DNA of 64,000 nt from Shewanella sp. MTB7 (GCF_027571385.1 NZ_CP085636.1:4756001-4820000); one strand, 5' to 3'. Positions 51,604-61,401 are shown, numbered from the stretch's first letter. The notes: generated by a model not told the origin, from the sequence alone. Translations and numbers: made by a program.

Positions 51604-52706
51604 GTCCGCAACACCATAGGATGAATATATGGCAACGTATGCATATCGATCTGCCGTTATTGCTGGGACTCTTAGCACTAATGTGTTTTGGACTTTTTGT
51701 GATCTATTCAGCCGGTGGAGAAGACTTAGCCCTAATGGAACGTCAACTGTTCCGCATGGGATTATCTCTATTCATTATGTTTGTTGTGGCACAAATCAAC
51801 CCTGAAGTTCTGAGACGTTGGGCATTCCCCATCTATATAACAGGGGTTATATTGCTGCTTGGAGTGCACTTCTTTGGTGAAATAAATAAGGGAGCACAGC
51901 GCTGGTTAAACCTTGGTTTTATGGAGTTTCAACCATCAGAACTGATGAAACTGGCCTTCCCTATCACTATGGCTTGGTACATCAGTAAATTCCCACTCCC
52001 ACCGAAAAAACGTTATCTGGCGGGAGCTGGCGTAATACTGCTTATCCCGACCCTATTGATCGCTAAACAACCCGATCTAGGAACCTCGATTTTAGTCGCC
52101 GCATCCGGAATTTTCGTGCTTTTTCTGTCTGGAATGAGCTGGCGAATTGTCGGAGGGTTTATCGGTAGCGTGCTAGCAATGTTGCCAATATTATGGTTCT
52201 TCCTGATGCATGACTACCAACGTACCCGAGTACTCACCCTGCTCGATCCAGAAAAAGATCCTCTTGGCGCTGGCTATCATATTATCCAGTCCAAGATTGC
52301 GATTGGCTCTGGCGGAATGCTCGGCAAAGGTTGGCTCGATGGCACTCAGTCTCAACTGGAATTTCTGCCGGAAAGACATACCGACTTTATCTTTGCCGTC
52401 ATTGGTGAAGAGTTTGGTTTGATGGGCAGCTTTTTGTTACTCGCCATATACCTATATATCATTGGACGCGGCTTAGTGATCGCATCTCAGGCACAAACCA
52501 GTTTTGCGCGTCTATTAGCAGGAAGTATTACCTTAACTTTCTTCGTCTACATTTTTGTCAATATCGGCATGGTTTCAGGGCTTCTGCCGGTGGTAGGTGT
52601 ACCTTTACCATTAATTAGTTATGGTGGAACATCCATGTTAACGTTGATGACAGGGTTTGGTATCTTGATGAGTATTCATACCCACAGGCGCTTTGTTGAC
52701 AGATAA
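51600..52706 (+). CDS. mrdB: RodA peptidoglycan glycosyltransferase
   Basis: 368 residues of the SEDS family, about ten membrane helices. FVIYSAGG, GAQRWLNLGFMEFQPSELMK, LLIAKQPDLGTSIL, FLPERHTDFIFAVIGEEFG and LPLISYGGTSML are family motifs. RodA polymerises glycan strands together with PBP2. The start overlaps mrdA (ATGA), so the pair is translationally coupled. Confidence 0.96.
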   Translation: MSPQHHRMNIWQRMHIDLPLLLGLLALMCFGLFVIYSAGGEDLALMERQLFRMGLSLFIMFVVAQINPEVLRRWAFPIYITGVILLLGVHFFGEINKGAQRWLNLGFMEFQPSELMKLAFPITMAWYISKFPLPPKKRYLAGAGVILLIPTLLIAKQPDLGTSILVAASGIFVLFLSGMSWRIVGGFIGSVLAMLPILWFFLMHDYQRTRVLTLLDPEKDPLGAGYHIIQSKIAIGSGGMLGKGWLDGTQSQLEFLPERHTDFIFAVIGEEFGLMGSFLLLAIYLYIIGRGLVIASQAQTSFARLLAGSITLTFFVYIFVNIGMVSGLLPVVGVPLPLISYGGTSMLTLMTGFGILMSIHTHRRFVDR

Positions 52707-52839
52707 ACTCAATTTCCCATGCGACCATAACGATTTCATGGGTGATTAAGGTAAGTCAGTTAATATCTAACTAATATATCTTCTGCAACGGTCTAACAGT
52801 GCAGCCTATTGACTTGCTGTTATATTGGGAACTGAATAA

Positions 52840-53853
52840 GTGAAAATGATGCTTAAATTTTTAACCACAATACTCTTGGCCACACTCTCTATAAGCTCTT
52901 CTGCCACGGCAGCTTTAGATGTAAACATCGAAGATGAAGCATCATCATTAAAATCTGAATTCTTGGCAACTCAATTCGCCTTGGGGTTTACTCATGAAGA
53001 AGTAAACACCTTTCTGTCGTCGGCTAAGTTCGATCAAAGCGTGATAGACGCCATGACAAAACCGTGGGAAGCTAAACCCTGGCATCAATACTACCCCATT
53101 TTCCTCACCGAAAAGCGTTTAAAGACTGGTCTTGAATTTTGGAAAAAACATAAAAGTACCGTTGATCGCGCCGCCAAAGAGTTTGGTGTCGATCCGCAAA
53201 TTATTATCGCTATAATAGGTATCGAGACCTTCTACGGTGGCTACATGGGAAACTACCCAGTCGCCGATGCCCTATATACGTTAGGTTTCTATTACCTACC
53301 AAGAGCCACTTTCTTTAGAAAAGAACTGAGTAATTTACAAACTCTAGCCAAAGAGGAAGGCTTGGATATCAATCAGCTAAAAGGTTCCTACGCGGGTGCG
53401 ATGGGCTTTGGTCAATTTATACCGTCAAGTTACCGCCATTATGCCGTTGACTTTGACCATGACGGTCAAAGAGATCTACTCAATAATCCTGTGGATGCTA
53501 TAGGCAGCGTGGCTAACTACTTCCATCAACATGGTTGGGTCGCGGGCGCCCCAGTTGCGATACCGTTAACCGATTCAAATGGGATCCCTGCTTCTTTAAA
53601 AACATGGGCTGGGGAACGTTTGCATTATCAAGTCTCTGATATTTTAACGCCGACACTTGCTCTGGCTGAATCCGTCGATCTCGATATATCACAGCCTGCA
53701 CTTATCGTTGAACTTGAGCTGGAAGCTAAAAGTGAATATTGGATCGGACTGAAAAATTTTTACGTGATCACCCGTTATAATCGTAGTCCGCTTTATGCTA
53801 TGGCCGTTTATCAATTCAGCCAACAACTAAAAAAGGCACATGATGCCCAATAA
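52840..53853 (+). CDS. mltB: Lytic murein transglycosylase B
   Basis: 337 residues. A signal peptide of about 25 residues ends in TAA; no lipobox Cys is visible, so this form is probably soluble in the periplasm. Start may be GTG (52840) or ATG two codons on. The catalytic Glu is in IIIAIIGIETFYGG, and GAMGFGQFIPSSYRHYAVDFDHDG is the MltB/GH103 signature. It cuts glycan chains to anhydromuramyl products, which AmpG (at 3 kb) recycles. It overlaps rlpA by 14 bp. Confidence 0.92.
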   Translation: MKMMLKFLTTILLATLSISSSATAALDVNIEDEASSLKSEFLATQFALGFTHEEVNTFLSSAKFDQSVIDAMTKPWEAKPWHQYYPIFLTEKRLKTGLEFWKKHKSTVDRAAKEFGVDPQIIIAIIGIETFYGGYMGNYPVADALYTLGFYYLPRATFFRKELSNLQTLAKEEGLDINQLKGSYAGAMGFGQFIPSSYRHYAVDFDHDGQRDLLNNPVDAIGSVANYFHQHGWVAGAPVAIPLTDSNGIPASLKTWAGERLHYQVSDILTPTLALAESVDLDISQPALIVELELEAKSEYWIGLKNFYVITRYNRSPLYAMAVYQFSQQLKKAHDAQ

Positions 53854-54637
53854 AATATCTAACTGGATAGCGATTATTTCCTTCGCGTTACTTATCTCTG
53901 CTTGCTCCAGCTCAGACGGCGGACGCTACACAATGGCAAATGATCAGGCACCGAGTAGCGCGCCTGATGTAACAAAAGTTGAAAATGCCCACCCTAAATA
54001 TGAAGCCTATAGTCGTGGTGGTAATAAGAAAAATTACACCGTGCTAGGTAAGTCTTATCAAGTCATGGATACAGGTAAAGGCTATCGCAGTAGTGGCACC
54101 GCTTCGTGGTATGGCAGTAAGTTTCATGGCCACCTGACCTCTAACGGTGAAACCTATGATATGTACTCCATGTCAGCAGCCCATAAATCACTGCCACTGC
54201 CAAGCTATGTCAAAGTCACTAACCTCGCCAATAACAAAGAGGTCATCGTTCGAGTCAATGACAGAGGTCCCTTCCATGAAGATAGGATTATTGATCTTTC
54301 CTATGCGGCCGCCCATAAATTAGATATGTTAAAAACCGGAACGGCAAAAGTCGCAATCGAAGCTATCTATATTGAAAATCCTGAATCAATCGCGCTAGCT
54401 GAATTAAAAGAAACAAAACTTCATTATATTCAAGTTCTTGCGTCTTCAAATAAAGCTAAGGTCAACACTCTTGCAAAGCGTTTAGAAGATAAATACCAAG
54501 TCAAAACGCGGTTAAAGCAGAGTAATAACCTCTACAAATTGCAGCTAGGCCCTATAGGCCGTCAGCAGTTGGCGACTAAACTCAACCAGGAACTTAAGTC
54601 TAATGGCTTTCCACAGAGTTACTTAATCTCTGAATAA
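53840..54637 (+). CDS. rlpA: Septal-ring lytic transglycosylase RlpA
   Basis: 265 residues; the second Met (53843) may be the start. The lipobox LISAC places the lipid on Cys near residue 22. The double-psi beta-barrel spans about residues 85-175 (GTASWYGSKFHGHLTSNGE, VRVNDRGPFHEDRIIDLSYAAA, including the conserved Asp and His), and a SPOR domain that binds denuded glycan occupies the C-terminus (YIQVLASSNKAKVNTL). The start lies inside mltB, a typical coupled arrangement. Confidence 0.94.
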   Translation: MMPNKISNWIAIISFALLISACSSSDGGRYTMANDQAPSSAPDVTKVENAHPKYEAYSRGGNKKNYTVLGKSYQVMDTGKGYRSSGTASWYGSKFHGHLTSNGETYDMYSMSAAHKSLPLPSYVKVTNLANNKEVIVRVNDRGPFHEDRIIDLSYAAAHKLDMLKTGTAKVAIEAIYIENPESIALAELKETKLHYIQVLASSNKAKVNTLAKRLEDKYQVKTRLKQSNNLYKLQLGPIGRQQLATKLNQELKSNGFPQSYLISE

Positions 54638-54807
54638 CCTAGAGGCAAGTGTTGAAAAACGCTCGGCACCAGATAACGGCTTGAGCTTAAACCCTGATTA
54701 TTTACAAAAGATTAATGAACCTTCACTGAATTAGCCTGTCGACTAATGATATACTCGCGCAAGCTTACGATCCTGAATATAACCAAATAAGACGTGCCTT
54801 AATTGAT

Positions 54808-55980
54808 ATGAATTTTTTAAACCGACCTTTAAAATCCTTTATTCTTGCAACTAGTCTTGCATCTTCTTTCGTTTTTGCTGCTCCCGTTGTGACACCAAAT
54901 GCGCCAACAGTAGCCGCTAAAGCCTTCGTTCTAATGGATTACAATACTGGGCAAATTATTGCTGAAGAGAATGCCTACGAAAGTTTGAATCCGGCCAGCT
55001 TAACTAAAATGATGACCAGTTATGTCATTGGTCATGAGATCAAAGTGGGTAATATTTCTCCTGATGACCAAGTCACCATCAGTCAAAAAGCCTGGTCTAA
55101 GAACTTCCCTGACTCCTCAAAAATGTTCATCGAAGTGGGTAAACAGGTTTCGGTAGACGATCTCAACCACGGCATTATTATTCAATCAGGTAACGATGCC
55201 TGTGTTGCTATGGCCGAACATATTGCTGGCACCGAAGATGGTTTCGTCGATCTGATGAACTCTTGGGCTAAACAGCTAGGTATGCAAGACAGCTACTTTG
55301 AGAACTCTCATGGACTCGACTCTGACAATCACAAGACAACTGCTTATGATATGGCAATTTTAGGGGCTGCACTTATACGTGATGTTCCTGAAGAATATGC
55401 GGTATATAGCAAGAAATCTTTCACCTTCAATGGCATAAAGCAATATAACCGCAATGGTCTATTGTGGGACAAGAGTCTAAATGTAGATGGTATTAAAACA
55501 GGTCACACTTCAGGGGCAGGTTATAACTTAGTGACCTCTGCGACCAAGGATGATATGCGTTTAGTTGCCGTCGTTATGGGAACTAAAAGTGAAGCTGCAC
55601 GTAAAGCAGAAAGTAAAAAGATCCTAAATTATGGTTTTCGCTTCTTTGAAACAATAACCCCATATAAAGCGGGCGACAGCTTCGTAACTCAAAAAATTTG
55701 GTATGGTGATAAGGAATCTGTGGATTTAGGCGTTATCACTGATACGCCTATCACGATTAATCGTGGTCAAGCTAAAAACCTACAAGCAAACTTTGAGCTT
55801 ACAAAAGAGCTAACTGCACCGTTAGCGAAGGGAGAAACTGTCGGTCGTATCTACTTCCAGCTTAATGGTAAAGATATCGCTCAGTTCCCACTTGTGACGC
55901 TTCAAGAAGTGAATGAAGGCAGTTGGTTCAGCAAGTTAATGGATTATTTTAAGCAGATGTTTGCGGGCTGGTTTAGTTAA
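54808..55980 (+). CDS. dacA: D-alanyl-D-alanine carboxypeptidase (PBP5/6 type)
   Basis: 390 residues. A signal peptide of about 24 residues is followed by the penicillin-binding motifs: SLTKMM near residue 61, QSGNDACVAM, and GIKTGHTSGAGYN. A beta-rich C-terminal domain and an amphipathic tail (WFSKLMDYFKQMFAGWF) anchor the protein to the inner membrane. It trims the terminal D-Ala of peptidoglycan stem peptides. Confidence 0.95.
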   Translation: MNFLNRPLKSFILATSLASSFVFAAPVVTPNAPTVAAKAFVLMDYNTGQIIAEENAYESLNPASLTKMMTSYVIGHEIKVGNISPDDQVTISQKAWSKNFPDSSKMFIEVGKQVSVDDLNHGIIIQSGNDACVAMAEHIAGTEDGFVDLMNSWAKQLGMQDSYFENSHGLDSDNHKTTAYDMAILGAALIRDVPEEYAVYSKKSFTFNGIKQYNRNGLLWDKSLNVDGIKTGHTSGAGYNLVTSATKDDMRLVAVVMGTKSEAARKAESKKILNYGFRFFETITPYKAGDSFVTQKIWYGDKESVDLGVITDTPITINRGQAKNLQANFELTKELTAPLAKGETVGRIYFQLNGKDIAQFPLVTLQEVNEGSWFSKLMDYFKQMFAGWFS

Positions 55981-56004
55981 ACAGCACATTTAGAAACGTA
56001 AATT

Positions 56005-56036
56005 GAAGCCACCTTCGGGTGGCTTCCTTATTTTCC
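56005..56036 (+). terminator. Terminator after dacA
   Basis: GAAGCCACC / GGTGGCTTC closed by a TTCG tetraloop, followed by a T-rich stretch. 24 bp after the stop. Confidence 0.85.
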
Positions 56037-56111
56037 CTCCCTTGAATTTTATATTATTACCACCATATAGATTGAACTATTCTAATTTTGCTTCCTTAGG
56101 AAAATCCCGTT

Positions 56112-56390
56112 ATGACTGATACTGACTTAAACACAAAATTTCATGAACTAATGGAACTCCCATGCTCTTTTCCATTTAAGATCGTTGGCGATGCAAGTGA
56201 GACTCTGGCAGATAAAGTCGTCGCAGTAGTACAAAAGCATGTTCCTGGTGACTATGCTCCAAGTACCAAGACCTCAAGTAAAGGAACATACAGCTCAATA
56301 ACAATCAGGGTTACAGTTCAGAGTAAAGAACAGATTGAATCCCTCTATGTAGAACTTGCGGCCATCGAAGGCGTGAAACGCGTTCTATAA
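56112..56390 (+). CDS. ybeD: YbeD family protein (DUF493)
   Basis: 92 residues with the ACT-like fold of DUF493. [16 protein letters not shown] at the start, then [21 protein letters not shown] and [11 protein letters not shown] at the end are typical. It is thought to have a regulatory role; no activity is established. Position between dacA and lipB is conserved. Confidence 0.93.
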   Translation: MTDTDLNTKFHELMELPCSFPFKIVGDASETLADKVVAVVQKHVPGDYAPSTKTSSKGTYSSITIRVTVQSKEQIESLYVELAAIEGVKRVL

Positions 56391-56489
56391 TTCTAGCAAT
56401 TCAACTAAGTAGATCATCCTCACAGGTAACTCGTTTTGATTAGCTTTTAGGCTCAATAACCTCGAAGCAACATCAGACAGATTTGTAAG

Positions 56490-56528
56490 TGTGATCTAGC
56501 TTACAATTATCAGTTAGAGGCGTATACT
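56490..56528 (+). promoter_or_regulatory. Candidate promoter with CRP-like site before lipB
   Basis: TGTGATCTAGCTTACA (56490-56505) differs at one position from the CRP consensus TGTGA-N6-TCACA. Its last six bases (CTTACA) are 17 bp from TATACT (56523-56528), a reasonable -10. The site would overlap the -35 region, as in class II CRP activation. Inferred from pattern only. Confidence 0.45.
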
Positions 56529-56555
56529 ACTGCCATTATTGTTTTAGGGGAGCGC

Positions 56556-57221
56556 TTGACCTTGTCCGAGAGCACATTGCACGTAAGGTATCTTGGTCAG
56601 CAAGATTACGAATCTGTATGGCACGCGATGCAGAACTACACCGATAACCGAGATAGTACGAGCCCTGATCAACTATGGTTAGTAGAACACCCTCCTGTAT
56701 TTACCCAAGGTCAAGCAGGTAAGAGTGAGCATATTTTGAATCCAGGAGATATTCCTGTCATTCAGGTCGACCGTGGAGGTCAGGTCACCTATCACGGACC
56801 CGGTCAACTTGTCGCCTACCCTCTTCTCAATATCAAGCGACTTAAGATAGGTGTTAGACAACTTGTCACTGATATCGAAAATAGCATAGTACAGATGCTT
56901 GCTGCTTATCAAATCGACGCTTATGCAAAAGCTGATGCACCCGGTGTTTATGTCGATGAACGTAAAATTGCATCATTAGGACTTAGGATCCGCAAAGGCT
57001 GCTCCTTTCATGGGTTAGCGCTTAATGTCGATATGGATATGAGCCCATTTCAACGAATTAACCCTTGTGGGTATGTCGGTCTGGAAATGGTGCAATGCAA
57101 ACAATTAGGCGGGCCGCAAACTGTCACAGAGGCAGGCGAACAGCTCGTTAAAACATTTAGCCAAATATTAGGCTATCAGAATCTAGTTCACCATCAAGGA
57201 TTGTCACAGTCATATGAGTAG
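56556..57221 (+). CDS. lipB: Octanoyl-(acyl-carrier-protein) transferase
   Basis: 221 residues from a TTG start, chosen for its AGGGGAG site four bases upstream. [20 protein letters not shown] and [22 protein letters not shown] (with the catalytic Cys and a Lys in EERK-like DERKIASLG) identify it. It transfers octanoate from acyl carrier protein to lipoate-dependent enzymes. It overlaps lipA by 8 bp. Confidence 0.95.
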   Translation: MTLSESTLHVRYLGQQDYESVWHAMQNYTDNRDSTSPDQLWLVEHPPVFTQGQAGKSEHILNPGDIPVIQVDRGGQVTYHGPGQLVAYPLLNIKRLKIGVRQLVTDIENSIVQMLAAYQIDAYAKADAPGVYVDERKIASLGLRIRKGCSFHGLALNVDMDMSPFQRINPCGYVGLEMVQCKQLGGPQTVTEAGEQLVKTFSQILGYQNLVHHQGLSQSYE

Positions 57222-58179
57222 GCCAGAAAGATTACAACCAGGTGTAAAACTCAGAGATGCCGATAAAGTCTCACGCATCCCTGTTAAAGTCGTTCCCTCT
57301 GAGCGCGAAACTATGCTGCGTAAACCTGACTGGTTGAGAGTAAAGCTTCCCTCGTCAAGCCAACGTATCGATGAGATAAAGCAGGCTTTACGTGCCAATG
57401 GTCTACATTCCGTCTGTGAAGAGGCTTCTTGCCCAAATCTAGCCGAATGTTTTAACCATGGCACTGCAACGTTTATGATCTTAGGCGCTATTTGCACCCG
57501 TCGTTGCCCATTTTGTGATGTTGCCCATGGTCGCCCACTCAAACCTGATGCTGAGGAGCCTAAAAAATTGGCTCAAACCATCAGGGATATGAAGCTTAAA
57601 TATGTGGTGATCACCTCCGTTGATCGTGACGATCTTCGTGATGGTGGTGCGCAGCACTTTGCTGACTGTATTCGTGAAATTCGTTTGCTCAATCCAGAGA
57701 TCAAGATTGAAACATTAGTACCTGATTTCCGCGGTCGTATCGATGCTGCACTTGATATTTTATCCACTGAGCCACCTGATGTTTTTAATCATAACTTAGA
57801 AACTGCGCCAATGCACTACCGCAAAGCGCGTCCAGGTGCTAATTACCAGTGGTCACTGGATCTGCTTAAGAAGTTTAAAGAGCGTCACCCGCACATCCCA
57901 ACTAAATCAGGCTTGATGATGGGGTTAGGTGAAACTAATGAAGAGATAGCTCAAGTACTCAAAGATCTACGCGCTCACAATGTTGAAATGCTAACACTGG
58001 GTCAATATCTGCAACCGTCGAAGTTCCACCTTCCAGTTGAACGTTACGTACCGCCTGCTGAGTTTAACGAGCTGAAAACGTTTGCTGACAGTATTGGTTT
58101 TACTCACGCAGCTTGTGGACCAATGGTTCGCTCAAGTTACCATGCAGACCTTCAAGCTCAAGGAAAAGAGGTGAAATAA
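57214..58179 (+). CDS. lipA: Lipoyl synthase
   Basis: 321 residues. The auxiliary-cluster Cys residues are in [12 protein letters not shown], and the radical-SAM motif is [10 protein letters not shown]; the C-terminal RSSYHA motif is also present. It inserts two sulfurs into the octanoyl chain attached by LipB. The coupled lipB-lipA order is conserved, and a shared promoter upstream of lipB is likely. Confidence 0.97.
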   Translation: MSRPERLQPGVKLRDADKVSRIPVKVVPSERETMLRKPDWLRVKLPSSSQRIDEIKQALRANGLHSVCEEASCPNLAECFNHGTATFMILGAICTRRCPFCDVAHGRPLKPDAEEPKKLAQTIRDMKLKYVVITSVDRDDLRDGGAQHFADCIREIRLLNPEIKIETLVPDFRGRIDAALDILSTEPPDVFNHNLETAPMHYRKARPGANYQWSLDLLKKFKERHPHIPTKSGLMMGLGETNEEIAQVLKDLRAHNVEMLTLGQYLQPSKFHLPVERYVPPAEFNELKTFADSIGFTHAACGPMVRSSYHADLQAQGKEVK

Positions 58180-58197
58180 TTCTCAGTCCTTTTCTAT

Positions 58198-58228
58198 CAG
58201 AAAATAGCGTCACTAGTTGGCGCTATTT
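58198..58228. terminator. Bidirectional terminator between lipA and rimI
   Basis: AAATAGCGTCA / TGGCGCTATTT stem (one G-T pair) flanked by A and T runs, between two convergent genes. Confidence 0.75.
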
Positions 58229-58232
58229 CTTG

Positions 58233-58697
58233 TCAAAGCAACGTTAGCTCCATTATGATCGCGTCTTCACTGCCGTCGGCAGTTTTGTAGTAACCTTTAC
58301 GACGTCCGGTCTCACTAAACCCATCTTTAATATATAATGCTCTTGCCGCAACACTTGACTCCCTAACCTCAAGAAAGAGTGTTTCAGCCCCTTCCTCACG
58401 AGCTGATGTAATGACATGCTCCAGTAACAAACGTCCAAACCCTAACCCTTGAGATTCAGGTTCAATACAAATATCCATCAAGGTTGCATCTTCAAAAATT
58501 TGATGCAGGATTGCAAACCCTTGAAGTTTATCTTCAATGTAAACCCCTAAAGAGGTGTATAAGGGCCCAAAACAACTTTCAATAGTAGCACGGCTCATAG
58601 GATGAAAATGTGCTCTAGAGGCGATGGAAGCCATGTGGAGGCTAAGATCAATGCTAAAGGATAATACTGATACCATCTTATGCTCATGCGTCATCAA
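58233..58697 (-). CDS. rimI: Ribosomal protein bS18 N-alanine acetyltransferase
   Basis: 154 residues of the GNAT fold. DICIEPESQGLGFGRLLLEHVI is motif A with the acetyl-CoA loop, and LEVRESSVAARALYIKDGFSETGRRKGYY is the rest of the RimI signature. It acetylates the N-terminal Ala of ribosomal protein S18. It overlaps the upstream gene by 4 bp, the same holD-rimI order as E. coli. Confidence 0.93.
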   Translation of the reverse strand: MMTHEHKMVSVLSFSIDLSLHMASIASRAHFHPMSRATIESCFGPLYTSLGVYIEDKLQGFAILHQIFEDATLMDICIEPESQGLGFGRLLLEHVITSAREEGAETLFLEVRESSVAARALYIKDGFSETGRRKGYYKTADGSEDAIIMELTLL

Positions 58698-59035
58698 TTA
58701 GCTTCTCGTTGAGCGACTATCTGTCCCCAAAGCTCACGCTTGCTTTCAACGATTTTTTCTAACTCTTTCAAAGGCGCGGATGTCAAAACTGCATTCGATT
58801 TAGGCAGCTTCATTCTGCGCATATCCCAAATGACATCAGCCCCTTTAACGAATGAACTTGTAAATGTGCAATGAGTAAAAGGACAGTCAATTAAAGACAA
58901 CACTGTCGTTATAATTGGGTGCTTTTCTAATTCAGAAGAGACTTGGTCAACCAAGATAATGTAACTCTGTTTTGCCTCTTTTCCCTGGCTCCACCTTATA
59001 ATCTCCATTGCATCCAGATATGCCGATTTTTCCAC
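58694..59035 (-). CDS. holD: DNA polymerase III psi subunit (HolD)
   Basis: 113 residues from a GTG at 59035 (VEKSAYLDAMEIIRWSQ), which makes the N-terminus line up with other psi proteins; a longer ATG reading starts at 59173 and adds 46 residues with no family match that I can see. The C-terminal LTSAPLKELEKIVESKRELWGQI resembles the E. coli psi segment ending in LWQQI. Psi links the clamp loader to SSB through chi. The rimI overlap supports the call. The start is uncertain. Confidence 0.72.
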   Translation of the reverse strand: MEKSAYLDAMEIIRWSQGKEAKQSYIILVDQVSSELEKHPIITTVLSLIDCPFTHCTFTSSFVKGADVIWDMRRMKLPKSNAVLTSAPLKELEKIVESKRELWGQIVAQREAN

Positions 59036-59217
59036 GCTTCGATCACTTAAATGTAGAATTTGATATTCACTAGGATACCAGTTTAGCAAGATCTTAGCTT
59101 CATCATAAACTGTCGCCTTGAAAACTGACTCGATCAAGCAATGAATAAAAAAGGAAATAACAGTATATGCCAAACAATGAACTAACTAGCATCAGCCATA
59201 GCTTGAATTGCAGATGC

Positions 59218-59245
59218 AAAAAAGCCGAGCTATTGCTCGGCTTTT
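59218..59245 (-). terminator. Terminator after tRNA-Trp
   Basis: AAAAGCCGAGC / GCTCGGCTTTT with a TATT loop, T-run on the minus strand, 8 bp after the tRNA. Confidence 0.85.
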
Positions 59246-59253
59246 TCTATATT

Positions 59254-59330
59254 TGGCAGGGGTGGGGAGACTCGAACTCACAACATGCGGTTTTGGAGAC
59301 CGCCGCTCTACCAATTGGAGCTACACCCCT
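59254..59330 (-). tRNA. tRNA-Trp(CCA)
   Basis: 77 bases with encoded CCA. Anticodon loop CTCCAAA gives CCA. The D-arm has one more base than E. coli tRNA-Trp, and the T-stem has one mismatch (GTGAG against CTCCC). It has its own promoter and terminator. Confidence 0.92.
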
Positions 59331-59343
59331 GTTGACGAGACGC

Positions 59344-59372
59344 ATTATGCGTAAACTCCCTTAAAAGGTAAA
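59344..59372 (-). promoter_or_regulatory. Promoter of tRNA-Trp
   Basis: On the minus strand TTTACC, 17 bases, CATAAT, then GCGTCTCG. Position about 14 bp before the tRNA 5' end. Confidence 0.65.
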
Positions 59373-59566
59373 GTACTATTTCGAATAATAACGTTCGACC
59401 GAGTGATTTTTACTCAAGAAGTTTAACATTTCCACATTTAGTATAGTAAACCAGCTAAACAACAGATAACAAGAAGCGTCTATTTGGACTATATGTAGTT
59501 AAAAGCAACATGAAAACACAGAAACATTTTCTCATTTCTAGAGTATTTAAATAGTTCGAGCAGCTA

Positions 59567-59984
59567 ATACCAATCAGTATAAAGATGTGATCTAATAAGT
59601 CACCACAAACAAACCGTAAAGCTTATGAAATTCCCTGATTTTGTATCACTCGCAAAAAAATGAAAAAGTAGCACGTAAAAAAATGCGCTATCTATCATTA
59701 GCGCATTTTGCTGAAGGCCATTCTCGTTACGCTATCGCCGACATGCTTAAGGGTCAGTAGAGTGAGTGTTAATAAGTGGGTAGCAGCCTATCTTAACCAG
59801 GGTCTCCACGGATTAAATGACAAACCCAATCTAGGTCGTCCTAGCCAGCTTTCTCTTAAGCAACTCGATATCCTTAAAGACTATGTACACACTCAAAGTT
59901 TGTCTGTTAAAGGAGGCCGTATTAACGCCCAAGATGTAGCATTCTTTATAAAAATGGAGTTTGGCGTTGAGTTTCAGCAAAGTA
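59567..59984 (+). mobile_element. Relic of an older IS630-type element
   Basis: Starts at a TA with the end sequence ATACCAATCAGTATAA. The transposase is decayed: fragments in different frames match the N-terminal half of the intact copies (RYLSLAHFAEGHS-like text, SVNKWVAAYLNQGL, LGRPSQLSLKQLD, QSLSVKGGRINAQD) with stops and frame changes. It is cut off at 59984 by the insertion of the next IS630 copy, and its distal part is not present in the window. Confidence 0.75.
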
Positions 59985-59986
59985 AT
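59708..59986 (+). pseudogene. Transposase remnant, IS630 type
   Basis: The longest readable piece of the older element, about 93 codons up to the insertion point. SVNKWVAAYLNQGLHGLNDKPNLGRPSQL aligns with SVNKWVSNFLTDGLAGLEHKTSPGRPPSL of the intact copies, so it belongs to a different, diverged member of the same family. The piece before it is frameshifted, and the catalytic half is missing. Confidence 0.7.
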
Positions 59987-60045
59987 ACCAATCGGTATAA
60001 AGATGTGATCTAATCTGAACAGTTAATTTTAATGATTAGGTTACA

Positions 60046-61393
60046 GGCTCTTCTCCGCTTACATGAGCTTGATATTTGGATAAAAAGTTGAATGGGTGTC
60101 AGGGACTGATGTTTGTCTGATCTTGAGTTTGAAATATTCAATGTCTCGTATCCCTCTAGCTCTTCGCCTGAGTAAACCAATAGAGACATTCCCAGCTTCA
60201 ACTCGAGCGTTGGTTAATTTATATTTTGCGTAATTACAGACGCCGACTTTTCTATCCAATAGTGCGTCAGCATAATTACACAAGGACAATATCCTCGTTG
60301 ACCTAGCAAGATCGCACCAAGCTTCAAGTGCCTTAACCATCAACGTGTAACACGGTTCATCCCATATCGCTTGTAACTGCTCTTTCAGCATATAAACAAT
60401 GCAGAGAATCTTGTTACTCTCGAGTAAATCACCAAGCCTATCTGACTGCCTTTCATCCAACTTATGGGCGTTTTTTAACAAGAGAAACAACGTTCCTTTG
60501 AGCATCTTTTTATCTTCATGAGAACCATTTCGAAAGGCTTTGGCGCGTTCTTTTTTGATGAGTAAGCAGTAGTTTTGCATCACATGAAATCGGTCGAAAA
60601 CGATATCTGCGTTAGGGAGCATTTTCCTTACTGCCGATTGATAAGGCTGACCCATATCCATTGAAACCGCTTTAATACCGTCTCTTGTAGTTGTTGAGAG
60701 TTGCTCGAAGAACGAAATAAGGATTGCTGCTTTTCTACCGTGTTCGATCCAAATTAAATGACCAGAAACCAAATCGTATACAACGGTCATGTAGTCATGC
60801 CTTTTGGCTCTGGCTACTTCATCAACGCCAATATGGATTAAGTTGTTAAGCTTCGCTGGCTCCAAGCCTGGCAGAGTTGAATGTAGATATTCCTTATCAA
60901 TGTTTTTTACCGTTTCCCAACGAATTCCTAGATGTTGAGACACTGCGTGAATACTCATGTACCGGCATAATCCACTGATGAACTTACAGAAGCGAGTTGT
61001 ATATCTCGCTCCTTTGGCAACGAATTCAGTCGCTTCAATTAACCTTATACCGTCTTTATTTCTGGTCTGAGCGAGTTCAACTTCGATGCTACAAGGACGT
61101 CCACTAACAGGTAAGTCATGTACCCGTCTTCTTACGTAGTGATCGACGGTACATTGGCTTTCAGTTCTTGGCTCTTCAACCTTAAACCGCCTATCTCGGC
61201 GACATTGTACAAGAACCGCCTGAGAATCTTTTTCGATAGAAAAGGACTGTACACATTGCCCTTTAAAGCCAAATAGGGTGGATGATAATGATGGCAAGGT
61301 ATATTCGCCTATTCACAAATAAGAAAGTGTTGTAAATAATAATGTTATTTATGATCTTTGATATGAATAGACTCACCTAAGCGGAGAAGAGCC
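60046..61393 (-). mobile_element. ISL3-type insertion sequence
   Basis: 1348 bp with inverted ends GGCTCTTCTCCGCTTA and its complement. GGTTACA occurs on both sides (60039-60045 and 61394-61400), a 7-bp target duplication by direct reading; the family usually makes 8. It carries one transposase on the minus strand and lies 8 bp upstream of the IS630 copy 1 transposase start. Confidence 0.9.
60059..61297 (-). CDS. ISL3-family transposase
   Basis: 412 residues from a TTG start. The DDE catalytic residues can be assigned: Asp in HIGVDEVARAKRH near residue 155, Asp in AVSMDMGQPYQ near residue 215, and Glu in NARVEAGNVSIG near residue 378. The N-terminal zinc-finger region is unusual: Cys residues are fewer than in typical ISL3 proteins. 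The HTH segment (MSIHAVSQHLGIRWETVKNI) is intact. No frameshift is seen, so the element may be active. Confidence 0.9.
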   Translation of the reverse strand: MPSLSSTLFGFKGQCVQSFSIEKDSQAVLVQCRRDRRFKVEEPRTESQCTVDHYVRRRVHDLPVSGRPCSIEVELAQTRNKDGIRLIEATEFVAKGARYTTRFCKFISGLCRYMSIHAVSQHLGIRWETVKNIDKEYLHSTLPGLEPAKLNNLIHIGVDEVARAKRHDYMTVVYDLVSGHLIWIEHGRKAAILISFFEQLSTTTRDGIKAVSMDMGQPYQSAVRKMLPNADIVFDRFHVMQNYCLLIKKERAKAFRNGSHEDKKMLKGTLFLLLKNAHKLDERQSDRLGDLLESNKILCIVYMLKEQLQAIWDEPCYTLMVKALEAWCDLARSTRILSLCNYADALLDRKVGVCNYAKYKLTNARVEAGNVSIGLLRRRARGIRDIEYFKLKIRQTSVPDTHSTFYPNIKLM

Positions 61394-61401
61394 GGTTACA
61401 T

